Position numbers and translations under genes: made by a program
Source of the DNA: Azorhizobium oxalatiphilum
GTDB taxonomy: Bacteria; Pseudomonadota; Alphaproteobacteria; Rhizobiales; Xanthobacteraceae
NCBI RefSeq assembly: GCF_014635325.1
Contig: NZ_BMCT01000002.1
Location: forward strand, 682,001 to 746,000
DNA length: 64,000 nucleotides
Reading direction: 5' to 3'
The notes under the pieces: model-generated
The model's input: the letters and a program-made list of their open reading frames with translations, nothing else
The model's database searches: none
What the model was told of the DNA's origin: nothing
Part shown: piece after piece, positions 9,788-17,888 of the stretch
How the letters are laid out: each line of letters opens with the position of its first letter
Position numbering within the stretch: the first letter of the stretch is position 1

Positions 9788-9836
9788 AAACTTGTCCGAA
9801 GGTTGCGTCGCAATATTACAAATGCTGCGACGCAAC
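9788..9836 (-). promoter_or_regulatory. Conserved chemoreceptor upstream element, copy 2, with inverted repeat
   Basis: AAACTTGTCCGAAGGTTGCG (about 9788-9807) matches the elements before the other two chemoreceptors and lies about 71 bases before this start. It overlaps a perfect 10-bp inverted repeat (GTTGCGTCGC at 9802-9811, GCGACGCAAC at 9827-9836). The repeat could also end transcripts of the hydrolase operon upstream, but no T-run follows it. Confidence 0.5.
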
Positions 9837-9909
9837 AACTATTCTGCCGTAACAACTTGAACCCGCAGGTTCATTTCTCCTGACCTGCCGGCGTGTCCAT
9901 ATGTCGTTT

Positions 9910-10995
9910 TCAGCGCGTCGCGATCACCGCCACCGGCCCGCCGCCATCCGGCCCCTGATGTTCGGCACCGCCGGAAACATAGATTTCCGTGTGCCCCACC
10001 AGCCCCGCCAGCGCCCCCGCGACGAAACCACGGGCATGGCGGGTGGAGGAGATGTCGCTGTCATCCAGCATGATATGGCGGCGTCCCCGGATGGTGCCGG
10101 AGCGGCTGGCTTCCGCCTTGGCCAGCACGATGAGACTGTCCGCCTCGTCCTGCGTGGCGGAGGGCAGCGTGACGCCGAGGCTGGCGAGCGCGCCAGCCAC
10201 CGGAGCGATGTCGATGGCATCCTTCATCACCGCATGGGCGATGCCCAGCGGACCGGACCAGCCCTCCGACATGCCGAGCACCACCACCTCGTGCCCCATC
10301 AGCTCAATGCCGCTGGAGCAGCTGGCCCGGCCGGACCACAGCGACAGATCGGTGCCGATGACGGCGTCGGACAGTTGCTCCAGCCCGATTTCGCCCAGCG
10401 CAAGCCCGATACCGAGCGCGCTGGCACCGCGCGAAAGACCCATGGATTTGAGCGTGTCGCCGGTGGCAACGCTCGCCCCCCTGCCCTGCGCCTCCGCCAC
10501 GCGGGCGGCGGTGAGCAGCGGGCACTTCACCTGCACGAAATGTACATCCTCGGGCCGCGTGATGCCGGCATCCGCCATGGCGCGTTGCACCGCCTCGGCC
10601 ACCTGCTCCACCTGCCCCATGCGGCCGAGATGTTCCGGCGGCAGCGGCGCGGTATGAGCCCTTCCGATGGCGAGCGCGGGGCCGGACGTCATGCCCTCCC
10701 CGTCCTCGCCCCGTTCCAGCACCAGCCAGTGGGGCGCCATGCCGCCTTCCGTTCCGCCGGACATGACGAGGCAGACGTCCTGCGCCGCCGCTCCCACATG
10801 ACCGCGCAGCATGTCTGCGAGCGCCCGGACGGCAAAGCCGCGCGAGAAATCGTTCACGCAGCCATTGCCCTCGGTCTTGCCGAAGATAGCGATGATACCG
10901 GCCGGATCGATGGTTCCGGCCGCGATGGCGGCCTCGACGCCGGACACGTCATCCGGCGCGCCGGCGGAGATGCGATGCACCTTTGCGATAGGCAT
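9910..10995 (-). CDS. atzD: Cyclic amide hydrolase (cyanuric acid hydrolase / barbiturase family)
   Basis: A 361-residue enzyme of the small AtzD/barbiturase family, which opens cyanuric acid (to carboxybiuret, then biuret) or barbiturate. The protein is built from three homologous domains, each giving a Ser-Lys pair. The serine motifs are visible as MSGGTEGG near residue 85, CSSGIELMGHE in the middle, and SGGAEHQGPDGGGPVA at the C-terminus. I recall that a member from Azorhizobium caulinodans was shown to be a cyanuric acid hydrolase; identity with this gene was not checked. The ATG at 10995 is used because the frame upstream is the permease region read in another phase. It is the last gene of the operon that starts with a biuret-hydrolase-like cysteine hydrolase. 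Barbiturase activity is the main alternative. Confidence 0.88.
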   Translation of the reverse strand: MPIAKVHRISAGAPDDVSGVEAAIAAGTIDPAGIIAIFGKTEGNGCVNDFSRGFAVRALADMLRGHVGAAAQDVCLVMSGGTEGGMAPHWLVLERGEDGEGMTSGPALAIGRAHTAPLPPEHLGRMGQVEQVAEAVQRAMADAGITRPEDVHFVQVKCPLLTAARVAEAQGRGASVATGDTLKSMGLSRGASALGIGLALGEIGLEQLSDAVIGTDLSLWSGRASCSSGIELMGHEVVVLGMSEGWSGPLGIAHAVMKDAIDIAPVAGALASLGVTLPSATQDEADSLIVLAKAEASRSGTIRGRRHIMLDDSDISSTRHARGFVAGALAGLVGHTEIYVSGGAEHQGPDGGGPVAVIATR

Positions 10996-11018
10996 TCTCT
11001 TGTCCTTCCCGTTCGTGC

Positions 11019-11792
11019 TCAGCCGAGCGCGAAATCGTCCTTGCGCTTGGCCCAGCCGATCACCCGTCCCTCGATCACCGAGAAGATGGCGTAGAGGCCG
11101 ACGCCCAGCACCGCGAGCACCAGCAGGCCGGCGAAGACCAGCGGCACGTCGAAGGAGGAGGAGGCGATCATCATGAGGTTGCCGATGCCCCGGTTGGAGG
11201 CCACGGTTTCGGCAATCACCGTGCCGACGAAGGCCAGCGTCACGGACACCTTCAGCGAGGCGAAGAAATAGGGCATGGCGCGCGGCAGGCCGACATTGGT
11301 GAGAATGTCGAGCTTGGTGGCGCGCAATGCCTTCATCACGTCTTCCAGCTCCGGCTCGGTGGTGGCAAGGCCGGTGGCCACGTTCACCACGATGGGGAAC
11401 ATGCTCATGATCATGGCGGTGAGCACCGCCGGCACCGTGCCCGCCCCGAACCACAGGACGAAGATGGGCACCACCGCCACCTTGGGGATGGAGGAGAAGC
11501 CGATGAGCAGCGGATAACCCACGTCATAGGCGAGCCGCGAGGAGCCGATCAGCACGCCGAGGAACACGCCCGTGAGGATGCCGAGGCCGAAGCCCACCAG
11601 CGTGGTGTAGAGCGTCTGCACCGTGTGCGGCCAGATGGCAGGCGCCTGAAGCCAGAGCGTGGTGAGGATCTGCGACGGGCGCGGCAGCACGATCTCCTTC
11701 ACATGGAAGACCACGCAGATCAGTTCCCACAGCAGGAAGAAGCCGATGATGACGGCGGCCGATTGCAGACGGCGGCGGTTGATCGCTTTCAT
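11019..11792 (-). CDS. ABC transporter permease (SsuC/TauC/NrtB type)
   Basis: A 257-residue inner-membrane permease of the nitrate/sulfonate/pyrimidine-precursor uptake family, with about six hydrophobic helices. The cytoplasmic EAA-type loop is at VMKALRATKLDILTNVGLPRAMP, seen through its LRATK, G and LP residues. It should act as a homodimer with the ATPase encoded just upstream; the genes overlap by 4 bases. Since only one permease gene is present, a homodimeric pore is inferred. Context suggests import of a cyclic amide or ureide. Confidence 0.88.
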   Translation of the reverse strand: MKAINRRRLQSAAVIIGFFLLWELICVVFHVKEIVLPRPSQILTTLWLQAPAIWPHTVQTLYTTLVGFGLGILTGVFLGVLIGSSRLAYDVGYPLLIGFSSIPKVAVVPIFVLWFGAGTVPAVLTAMIMSMFPIVVNVATGLATTEPELEDVMKALRATKLDILTNVGLPRAMPYFFASLKVSVTLAFVGTVIAETVASNRGIGNLMMIASSSFDVPLVFAGLLVLAVLGVGLYAIFSVIEGRVIGWAKRKDDFALG

Positions 11793-12619
11793 GCCGGCAC
11801 CTCGGTCTTGGCGGCGTCGGGCGCGCGGGCCGAGACGATCAGCTCGCGCAGGCGCTGGGTGAGGGAGACGAAGCCCGGTTCATAGGTCATCTCGATGGTG
11901 CGCGGACGTGGCAGATCCACGTGGCAGTCCTCCACGATGCGGCCCGGCCGGGCGCGCATCACGCACACGCGGTTGGCGAGATAGCCGGCTTCCTTGAGAT
12001 CATGCGTGACGAGGAGCACCGTGGGACGGCGGGTCATCCAGAGATCCTGCATGATCGCCCACAACTCCTCGCGGGTGAACTGGTCGAGCGCGCCGAAGGG
12101 CTCGTCCAGCATCAAGAGCTGCGGATCGTGGATCAGCGCACGGCAGAGCGAGGCGCGCTGGAGCATGCCGCCGGAGAGCTGCCAGGGGAACTTGTCGCCG
12201 AAGCCGGCGAGGCCCACCTGCTTGAGCAGCGCGTCAGCACGGTCGCGGAATTCGGTCTTGCGCTTGGCGCGGAACTGCTGCCGGAAAGGCGGCACGATCT
12301 TCAGCGGCAGCATGACGTTGTCGCGGATGGAGAGCCACGGCAGCATGGTCGGGTTCTGGAACGCCATGCCCACGCGCACGGGCTCCGCGCCCACCTCGCG
12401 GCCGGCCACGAACACCCAGCCGGACGAGGCGGTGATGAGGCCCGTCACCAGCTTCAGGATGGTGGACTTGCCGCATCCCGAGGGGCCGACGAGGGCGACG
12501 AAATCACCCTTGCCGATCTTGAGGTTCGTCTCGCCCAGCGCGGCGACGGTCTTCTCGCCCTGCCCATAGGTGAGCGTGACCTGCTGGAGCTGGACGAAGG
12601 GATCGTTCTCCCCGGTCAT
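11789..12619 (-). CDS. ABC transporter ATP-binding protein (SsuB/TauB/NrtD type)
   Basis: A 276-residue ATPase. Walker A GPSGCGKST near residue 45, the Q-loop in AFQNPTMLPWLS, the signature LSGGMLQRASLCRALI, Walker B LLMLDEPFGALD and the switch VTHDLKEA are all visible. LSGGMLQR differs slightly from the usual LSGGMRQR but keeps the key Ser-Gly-Gly. Both ends overlap neighbours by 4 bases (amidohydrolase upstream, permease downstream), showing tight coupling. It powers the importer of the cyclic amide operon. Confidence 0.92.
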   Translation of the reverse strand: MTGENDPFVQLQQVTLTYGQGEKTVAALGETNLKIGKGDFVALVGPSGCGKSTILKLVTGLITASSGWVFVAGREVGAEPVRVGMAFQNPTMLPWLSIRDNVMLPLKIVPPFRQQFRAKRKTEFRDRADALLKQVGLAGFGDKFPWQLSGGMLQRASLCRALIHDPQLLMLDEPFGALDQFTREELWAIMQDLWMTRRPTVLLVTHDLKEAGYLANRVCVMRARPGRIVEDCHVDLPRPRTIEMTYEPGFVSLTQRLRELIVSARAPDAAKTEVPA

Positions 12620-14064
12620 TCCGCCGCCTCCGGCCGATATGCGACGACGGCCGCCAGCGTCTCGTCCGTGTGCTTGGGCTCGGGCGTCGGCATCTCCTGG
12701 ATGACGTGCACGGAGCGCCCGAAGCCCTTGGTGTCCGCCACCAGTTCGCGATCCTTCACCACGAAGCGGCCGCGCACCATGGTGTGCACCGGCAGGCCAG
12801 TGACTTCACGGCCATCCCACGGGGAGATCTTGGAGCGCGAATGCAGCTCCTCGTCCTTCAGCGTCCAGGTCTTGCCGAGATCTACGAAGGCGAAGTCCGC
12901 GTCCGAGCCCGCCTGGATCACGCCCTTGCGCGGATAGAGGCCCCAGACCTTCGCCGGGTTCACCGCACTCCAGCGCACATAGTCGCTCACCGAATAGCGG
13001 CCCTTGGCCACTTCCGTCAGCATGAGCGGCATCTGGCTTTCCACGCCCGGGAAGCCGCAGTCCACGGCCCAGATGTCGGCGCGGGTCTTCTCTTCCGGCG
13101 TATGCGGCGCATGGTCGGTGGCGATCATGTCGATGGTGCCGTCGAGAAGGCCGTTCCACAGCGGCTCGTGGTTGGTCGCCTCGCGCACCGGCGGGTTCAC
13201 ACGCACCACGCCCTTGCAGCGCAGATAGTCGGTCTCGTCCAGCATCAGATAATGCGGGCAGGTCTCGCCCGTGATGTCCACGCCGCGCGCCTTGGCCTCG
13301 GCCAGCGGGCGCAACTCCGCGCCGGAGGAGATGTGCAGCACATGGATGCGGGCGCCGGTCCATTCCGCGAGAATGGCGGCGCGGGCCACCGCCTCCACCG
13401 CCACCACGGCGGGACGGGAGGCGAGATGGGCGAGCGGGTCAGTGCGGCCGGCATCGGTGAGGCGCTGCTGGCGGCGCTCCATGATGGAGTTGGTCTCCGC
13501 ATGCAGCGAGATGCGCTTGCCGGTGGGCGCCACCACCTCGAACGCCTCCAGCATGGCGCCCGTGGAGGGCGACGGGATGCGGCCGAAGGTGTTGCCCATG
13601 TAGCATTTGAAGCCGATGATCCCGGCTTCAACAAGCTCCGGGACCTTGTCGATGGTGTCGTCGCCGATCACGGCATAAAGGCCGTAGTCCACATGCGCTT
13701 TGGACTGCGCGATGACGTGCTTGGCCTTCAGGCTCTCGGCATCCGCGATGGTCGGGATGGTGTTGGGCATGTCGAACACGGTGGTGACGCCGCCGAAGGC
13801 CGCCGACACCGTGCCGCTCTCGAAATCTTCCTTGTGGGTGTAGCCGGGGTCGCGGAAGTGCACGTGCACGTCGATGGCGCCGGGCAGGATGTGCAGGCCG
13901 GTGGCATCGAAGGTCTCGGCCGCCGCCGGCATGGCGTCGGCATCGCCCACCGCCACGATGCGCCCGTCGCGCACGGCGATGGAGGCATCCAGCACCAGTT
14001 CCGGCGTGACGACCTTGCCGCCATGGATGACGAGGTCGGCGGGCTGCTGGTCAATGTTGGTCAT
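12616..14064 (-). CDS. Allantoinase / dihydroorotase-type cyclic amidohydrolase
   Basis: A 482-residue metal-dependent hydrolase of the amidohydrolase superfamily, which opens cyclic amides and ureides. Metal ligands are visible: HVHFRDPG near residue 65, the carboxylated lysine in GFKCYMGN near 150, His in SLHAET, His in VLHISS, and Asp in ATDHAPH. The long form with FKCYMG and the DPGYTHKEDF segment is closest to allantoinase (AllB); D-hydantoinase or dihydropyrimidinase is possible. No ureide-degrading partners of the purine pathway are next to it, so the true substrate may be a product or analogue of the compound opened by the cyclic amide hydrolase. It overlaps the ATPase gene by 4 bases. 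Confidence 0.82.
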   Translation of the reverse strand: MTNIDQQPADLVIHGGKVVTPELVLDASIAVRDGRIVAVGDADAMPAAAETFDATGLHILPGAIDVHVHFRDPGYTHKEDFESGTVSAAFGGVTTVFDMPNTIPTIADAESLKAKHVIAQSKAHVDYGLYAVIGDDTIDKVPELVEAGIIGFKCYMGNTFGRIPSPSTGAMLEAFEVVAPTGKRISLHAETNSIMERRQQRLTDAGRTDPLAHLASRPAVVAVEAVARAAILAEWTGARIHVLHISSGAELRPLAEAKARGVDITGETCPHYLMLDETDYLRCKGVVRVNPPVREATNHEPLWNGLLDGTIDMIATDHAPHTPEEKTRADIWAVDCGFPGVESQMPLMLTEVAKGRYSVSDYVRWSAVNPAKVWGLYPRKGVIQAGSDADFAFVDLGKTWTLKDEELHSRSKISPWDGREVTGLPVHTMVRGRFVVKDRELVADTKGFGRSVHVIQEMPTPEPKHTDETLAAVVAYRPEAAE

Positions 14065-14075
14065 CGCCGATCTCC

Positions 14076-14867
14076 TCAGAGCATGGCCCAGCCGCCGTCA
14101 ACGGGCATGTCGACACCGGTGAGCTGGCGGGAAACGTCGCTGGCGAGGAACAGGCAGGCGTTCGCCACGTCCTCGTCGGTGGTCACGCGCTTCAGCGCAT
14201 AGTCCGCCGCGTGGCGCTCCATGGCTTCCTCGACCGTGATGTTGAGCTTCTTCGCCATGTCGGCGCAGACCTTGTCGCGGAAGCGCGGGCCATCGACCAT
14301 GCCGGGCTCGACGCAGTTCACGTTGATGTTGTGCTGGCCGACTTCGAGCGCGAAGCTCTTGGTGATGCCGCGCAGGCCCCATTTGGAGGCCGAATAGGCC
14401 ATGCGGCCGGCGCGCCCGCGCATGCCGAAGGTGCCGCCCACATTCACCACCTTGCCGTAGCGCCTGGCGATCATGGTCGGCAGCGCGGCGCGCATGGTGT
14501 GGAAGCAGCCGTGCATGTTGAGCGTGACGATATCGTCGAATTCCTCCGGCGTGGTCTCGACGCCGGTCTTGCCGATGGGGCCGGAGCCGCCGGCCACGTT
14601 CACGAGGATATCCACCGTGCCGAAGGCGTCCAGCGCCTTGGCGATGGCCGTCTCGCAGGCGGCGGGATCTGTGAGATCGCAGGGCACCACGATGGCTTCC
14701 GCGCCCTTCGAGCGCACCTCGTCGGCGATGGGGGCGATGGCGGCGGTGTCGCGGCCGATCAGCACCAGCTTGCAGCCCTCGGCGGCGAAAGCGCGGGTGA
14801 TGGCGGCGCCCATGCCCTTGGCGGGGCCGGTGATGATCGCCACGCGATCCTTGAGCTTGAGGTCCAT
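14076..14867 (-). CDS. Short-chain dehydrogenase/reductase
   Basis: A 263-residue NAD(P)-dependent oxidoreductase of the classical SDR family. The cofactor motif TGPAKGMG is near residue 14, the NVAG segment at about 90 (NVAGGSGP), and the catalytic Ser and YSASK are near 140-160. The C-terminus PVDGGWAML is typical of 3-oxoacyl-reductase-like SDRs. It sits between the binding protein and the amidohydrolase gene. A carbonyl/alcohol interconversion in an otherwise hydrolytic operon is unexplained by cyanuric acid breakdown alone and suggests that a carbon-containing substrate is processed. Confidence 0.85.
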   Translation of the reverse strand: MDLKLKDRVAIITGPAKGMGAAITRAFAAEGCKLVLIGRDTAAIAPIADEVRSKGAEAIVVPCDLTDPAACETAIAKALDAFGTVDILVNVAGGSGPIGKTGVETTPEEFDDIVTLNMHGCFHTMRAALPTMIARRYGKVVNVGGTFGMRGRAGRMAYSASKWGLRGITKSFALEVGQHNINVNCVEPGMVDGPRFRDKVCADMAKKLNITVEEAMERHAADYALKRVTTDEDVANACLFLASDVSRQLTGVDMPVDGGWAML

Positions 14868-14933
14868 GGGTCCGTATCCGTCTTGATTGTTCTTCTGGTT
14901 TCATCGCGCCAGTACGGCTGGGCGCGTCAGATC

Positions 14934-14957
14934 CCCTCCCCCGCGTGCGGGGGAGGG
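14934..14957 (-). terminator. Strong hairpin after binding-protein gene
   Basis: A perfect 11-bp inverted repeat (CCCTCCCCCGC / GCGGGGGAGGG) with a 2-nt centre lies 14 bases after the binding-protein stop, inside the operon. There is no T-run on the minus strand. It may protect the upstream transcript end or cause partial termination. Confidence 0.5.
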
Positions 14958-14970
14958 CTTTAACGTTCGA

Positions 14971-16008
14971 TCAGAACAGCGTCTTGGGCAGGTCGGCGAC
15001 CGGCGGCAGGAAGGCCGGGTCGAAGATCTGCGAAGCCTTCGGGGTGGAGGGCAGCTTGTTGGCATCCACCAGGATGTCGATGGACTGCTGCAGGCGCGTC
15101 ATGTCCACGTTGCCGAGGCCGATCTTGGCGATCTCGGGATGGTTCATCTCGGCCTTGAGGGTCGCGTCGAAACGCTCCTTCTCCACCGGCACCTTGATCA
15201 GCGGCTCGCGCTTGGTGACGGCGGCCACAGCCGCGTCCGGATCCTTCAGCGCGTCGATCATGCCCTTGTTGAGCGCACGCAGGAAACCCTTGATGGCTTC
15301 CGGGTTCTTCTTGACCAGATCCTGCGACACGATGATGCCGTTGGAATACAGGTCCATGCCGTAGTCGCCGAAGTTGATGTAGCGCAGCTTGTCGTCACCC
15401 ACGCCGATCAGCTTGGCCGAGAAACGGATGGTGTTCACATAGCCGAACACGCCATCCACCTGGCCCTGCATGAGCATCTGCTCACGCAGGTTCGGCTGCA
15501 TGTTGGTGATCTTGATGCCCGAGCAGTCGATCTTGGCCAGCTTGCAGAAGGCCGGGAACAGCTTCAGCGCGCCGTCATTGGCGGCACCGCCCAGCGTCTT
15601 GCCTTCCAGATCCTTCGGGGTCTTGATCGGGCTGTCAGCCTTCACGGCGATGGTGAAGGGAGGCTGGTTGAACATCACATAGACCGCCACCGGCGCATCT
15701 TCCGGCTTCTTGGCGGCGAGCTCGATCAGCGCGTTGATGTCGCCGAAGCCCATGTCGTAGGTGCCGTTGGCCACCAGCGGCACGGCGGCGCCGGAGCCGT
15801 TGCCCTGATCGAAGGTCACGTCGAGGCCCTCGGCCTTGAAGTAGCCCCGGTCCTGCGCCAGGAAGAACATGCCCTGCGGGCCCTGATACTTCCAGTTCAG
15901 CACCATCTTGATCTTGGTGTCGGCAAGCGCCGGAGCCGCCGCCATGGCGGAGAGCGCAAGACCGGCCGCAAGGGCCGCGAGACCGCGCCGGGAAAAGTGT
16001 TTCAGCAT
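14971..16008 (-). CDS. ABC transporter substrate-binding protein (NMT1/THI5-like)
   Basis: A 345-residue periplasmic binding protein. The signal peptide covers about residues 1-29 (RRG, hydrophobic stretch, ALA cleavage). The mature part starts TKIKMVLNWKYQGPQGMFFLA, the pattern of NMT1/THI5-type proteins that bind pyrimidine-like or sulfonate ligands; only its opening is diagnostic here. Cysteines in AFCKLAKIDCSG may form a disulfide. It serves the single permease/ATPase pair downstream. The family is known for pyrimidine-precursor and riboflavin-type ligands, which agrees with a cyclic N-C-O ring substrate, though the ligand is inference. Confidence 0.85.
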   Translation of the reverse strand: MLKHFSRRGLAALAAGLALSAMAAAPALADTKIKMVLNWKYQGPQGMFFLAQDRGYFKAEGLDVTFDQGNGSGAAVPLVANGTYDMGFGDINALIELAAKKPEDAPVAVYVMFNQPPFTIAVKADSPIKTPKDLEGKTLGGAANDGALKLFPAFCKLAKIDCSGIKITNMQPNLREQMLMQGQVDGVFGYVNTIRFSAKLIGVGDDKLRYINFGDYGMDLYSNGIIVSQDLVKKNPEAIKGFLRALNKGMIDALKDPDAAVAAVTKREPLIKVPVEKERFDATLKAEMNHPEIAKIGLGNVDMTRLQQSIDILVDANKLPSTPKASQIFDPAFLPPVADLPKTLF

Positions 16009-16027
16009 GTCAGGTCATCCCGTCTGG

Positions 16028-16759
16028 TTATGATTTATGGTCGGCAAGAAGGCTGGCGAGGTCTGCGGTGCCGGCGGTGACGCCATAGAGCAGCCGCACC
16101 AGATACAGCGTCGCCTCGCGCACATAGTCGGGCGAGGAGGTGGCGCAGGCGTCCTCCACCAGCACGCAGCCATAGCCGTGGAAGCTGGCATCGCAGAGGG
16201 TGGAGAAGACGCAGCGGTCGATGTTCACGCCGGCGAAGATCAGCGTGTCGATGCCGCGGTTGCGCAGGATCGTATCCAGCTCATTGTCGAAAAAGCCGGA
16301 GAGCCGGTGCTTGTAGACGAGGAGATCGCCGGGCTCGGCCTGCATGGCCTCGAACACCTCGGCGCCCCACTCCCCCTGAACCGCGATCGGCCCCTTGCCC
16401 TTCGGCGAGGGGTCCGCATAAACCGGCCGCGTACCGCAGGCGGAAGCCTTGCCGAGCAAGGGCTGCGAAAGTTCCGCGCGGTCCGCGCGCACGCCCCAGT
16501 TGAGCCACAGCACAGGAACGTCCGCCTTGCGGGCGGCTGCGGTCAGCTCGGTGATCTGCGGGATCACGCCCAGCAGCGGCGCCGGGTCGATGCCGGCGCT
16601 GGGGAACCAGCCGTCCGCATGCAGAAAGTCGTTCTGCATGTCCACCACCACCAGCGCACTGCGGGCGAGGTCGAACGTGACCGGCTGCGGCAGTCCACCG
16701 AGGGTGGCGATGCGGGGCGCGGGCTCATGGCGCACGTAGCTGAGCGTCGGCGCGGTCAT
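16028..16759 (-). CDS. Isochorismatase-family cysteine hydrolase, biuret hydrolase-like
   Basis: A 243-residue cysteine hydrolase. The catalytic triad is visible as D40 (VVDMQNDF), K150 (VYKHRLSGF) and C183 (NIDRCVFST). The spacing is close to that I recall for the Rhizobium biuret hydrolase, and the gene is in one operon with a cyanuric-acid-hydrolase-family enzyme. The expected role is release of ammonia from biuret to give allophanate. RutB-type ureidoacrylate hydrolase or another amidase of the family is possible. The ATG at 16759 was chosen; the frame extends 19 codons upstream without extra conserved sequence. It is the first gene of the operon and is divergent from a LysR gene across 136 bases. 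No allophanate hydrolase gene is in the window. Confidence 0.8.
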   Translation of the reverse strand: MTAPTLSYVRHEPAPRIATLGGLPQPVTFDLARSALVVVDMQNDFLHADGWFPSAGIDPAPLLGVIPQITELTAAARKADVPVLWLNWGVRADRAELSQPLLGKASACGTRPVYADPSPKGKGPIAVQGEWGAEVFEAMQAEPGDLLVYKHRLSGFFDNELDTILRNRGIDTLIFAGVNIDRCVFSTLCDASFHGYGCVLVEDACATSSPDYVREATLYLVRLLYGVTAGTADLASLLADHKS

Positions 16760-16862
16760 CCTGTCCGGATCCCCCTCAAGCTGGAAAAACCGGGCGGAAC
16801 CGGCCGTCCACGACACTAGGGTGACGGACTGGTGCGTTCCATTGCTGTTTATGATCTACATT

Positions 16863-16879
16863 GTAGCCGTTTCGGCTAC
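16863..16879. promoter_or_regulatory. Inverted repeat between cysteine hydrolase operon and lysR
   Basis: GTAGCCG-TTT-CGGCTAC is a perfect 7-bp dyad with a 3-nt centre. It lies 17 bases before the LysR start and 104 bases before the divergent operon start. It may be the LysR binding site or a 5' leader hairpin of the lysR mRNA. Confidence 0.4.
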
Positions 16880-16895
16880 GAACTCGGAGAAACCC

Positions 16896-17819
16896 ATGCG
16901 GCACCTGCGCTTCCTGCGTTACATGGACGAGGTCGCCCGCACCGGCTCCATCCGTGGCGCGGCGGAACGTCTCAATGTCACGCCTTCAGCCCTCAACCGG
17001 CGGATCATGGATCTGGAGGAGGAGCTGGACGCCAAGCTGCTGGAGCGCAAACCGCGCGGTGTGCGTCTGACAGCGGCGGGCGAGGTGTTCGTGCGCTATG
17101 TGCGCGAGCAGTTGGGCGATGCCGACCGCATGCGCTCGCAGCTGGAGGATCTGCGCGGGCTGAAGCGTGGCCTCGTCAAGATCGCGTGCAGTCAGGCGCT
17201 GGCGCACGACTTCCTGCCGCAGCAGATCGCCTCCTTCCGCACCCGCTATCCGCTGGTGAGCTTCGATGTCTCGGTGGCGGACCATGAGCGCGGCGTCGTG
17301 CTGCTCGCCACCTATGAGGTGGATCTGATCCTCGTCTTCCGTCCGCCCTTCACGGCCAGCCTGCGCCCGCTCATGACCCTGCCCCAGCGTCTCGTGGCGC
17401 TGATCCCGGCCGGCCACCCCACAGCGGAGCGGGACACGGTGCGCCTTGCCGATTTCGTCGGCACGCCGGTCGCACTGCCGGAACGCACCACCGGTGGGCG
17501 GCAGATGATCGAGGAGGCACTGGCGCGGGCGGGCCTGCGCTTTTCCGTGGCGGCGCAGGCCAATTCCTTCGAATTGCTGCGGAGTCTCGTGGCCAATGCC
17601 GGGATGGTGTCGTTCCAGATCCAGATCGGCGCCTTGCCCGAGGCCATGCCTGCCGGCATCGTCGTGCGCCCGGTGGATGCACGCGATCTGGCATCCGCCG
17701 ATCTGGTCCTCGGCCAGCTGCGGGGGCGCAACCTGCCCCTGGCCGGCGCGCAGTTTGCCGAGCATCTCGGGCGCACGCTGCACGCCGCCGCAGCCCCCGC
17801 AAAGCCCGCGAAATCCTGA
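16896..17819 (+). CDS. LysR family transcriptional regulator
   Basis: A 307-residue LysR-type regulator. The N-terminal helix-turn-helix (residues 1-60) contains GSIRGAAERLNVTPSALNRRI, the family pattern, followed by the linker helix and a periplasmic-binding-like effector domain. The ATG at 16896 has GGAGA 6 bases upstream and puts the HTH at the usual distance; an upstream ATG would add 25 unrelated residues. Divergent placement from the cyclic amide operon indicates control of that operon. Its terminator at 17833-17856 is shared with the convergent chemoreceptor 3. Confidence 0.9.
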   Translation: MRHLRFLRYMDEVARTGSIRGAAERLNVTPSALNRRIMDLEEELDAKLLERKPRGVRLTAAGEVFVRYVREQLGDADRMRSQLEDLRGLKRGLVKIACSQALAHDFLPQQIASFRTRYPLVSFDVSVADHERGVVLLATYEVDLILVFRPPFTASLRPLMTLPQRLVALIPAGHPTAERDTVRLADFVGTPVALPERTTGGRQMIEEALARAGLRFSVAAQANSFELLRSLVANAGMVSFQIQIGALPEAMPAGIVVRPVDARDLASADLVLGQLRGRNLPLAGAQFAEHLGRTLHAAAAPAKPAKS

Positions 17820-17832
17820 GAGCCAAAACAAA

Positions 17833-17856
17833 ACGGGCGACCCGAAGGCCGCCCGT
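17833..17856 (-). terminator. Terminator between lysR and chemoreceptor gene 3
   Basis: ACGGGCGACC pairs with GGCCGCCCGT over 10 positions with one mismatch around CGAA. It lies 14 bases after the LysR stop and 33 bases from the chemoreceptor 3 stop, so it can serve both. TTTTGTTTTGG follows on the minus strand. It belongs to the same family as the hairpins after the other chemoreceptors. Confidence 0.75.
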
Positions 17857-17888
17857 TCCAGTCTGGCTGTCTTTCGCGAAAGCGCCGC

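Noticed and set aside
7561-9852. Long plus-strand open frame (over 700 codons) opposite chemoreceptor 2, with a similar one opposite chemoreceptor 1
   Set aside because: The frame lies antisense to clear chemoreceptor genes, is His/Arg/Gly-rich and arises from codon bias in GC-rich DNA.
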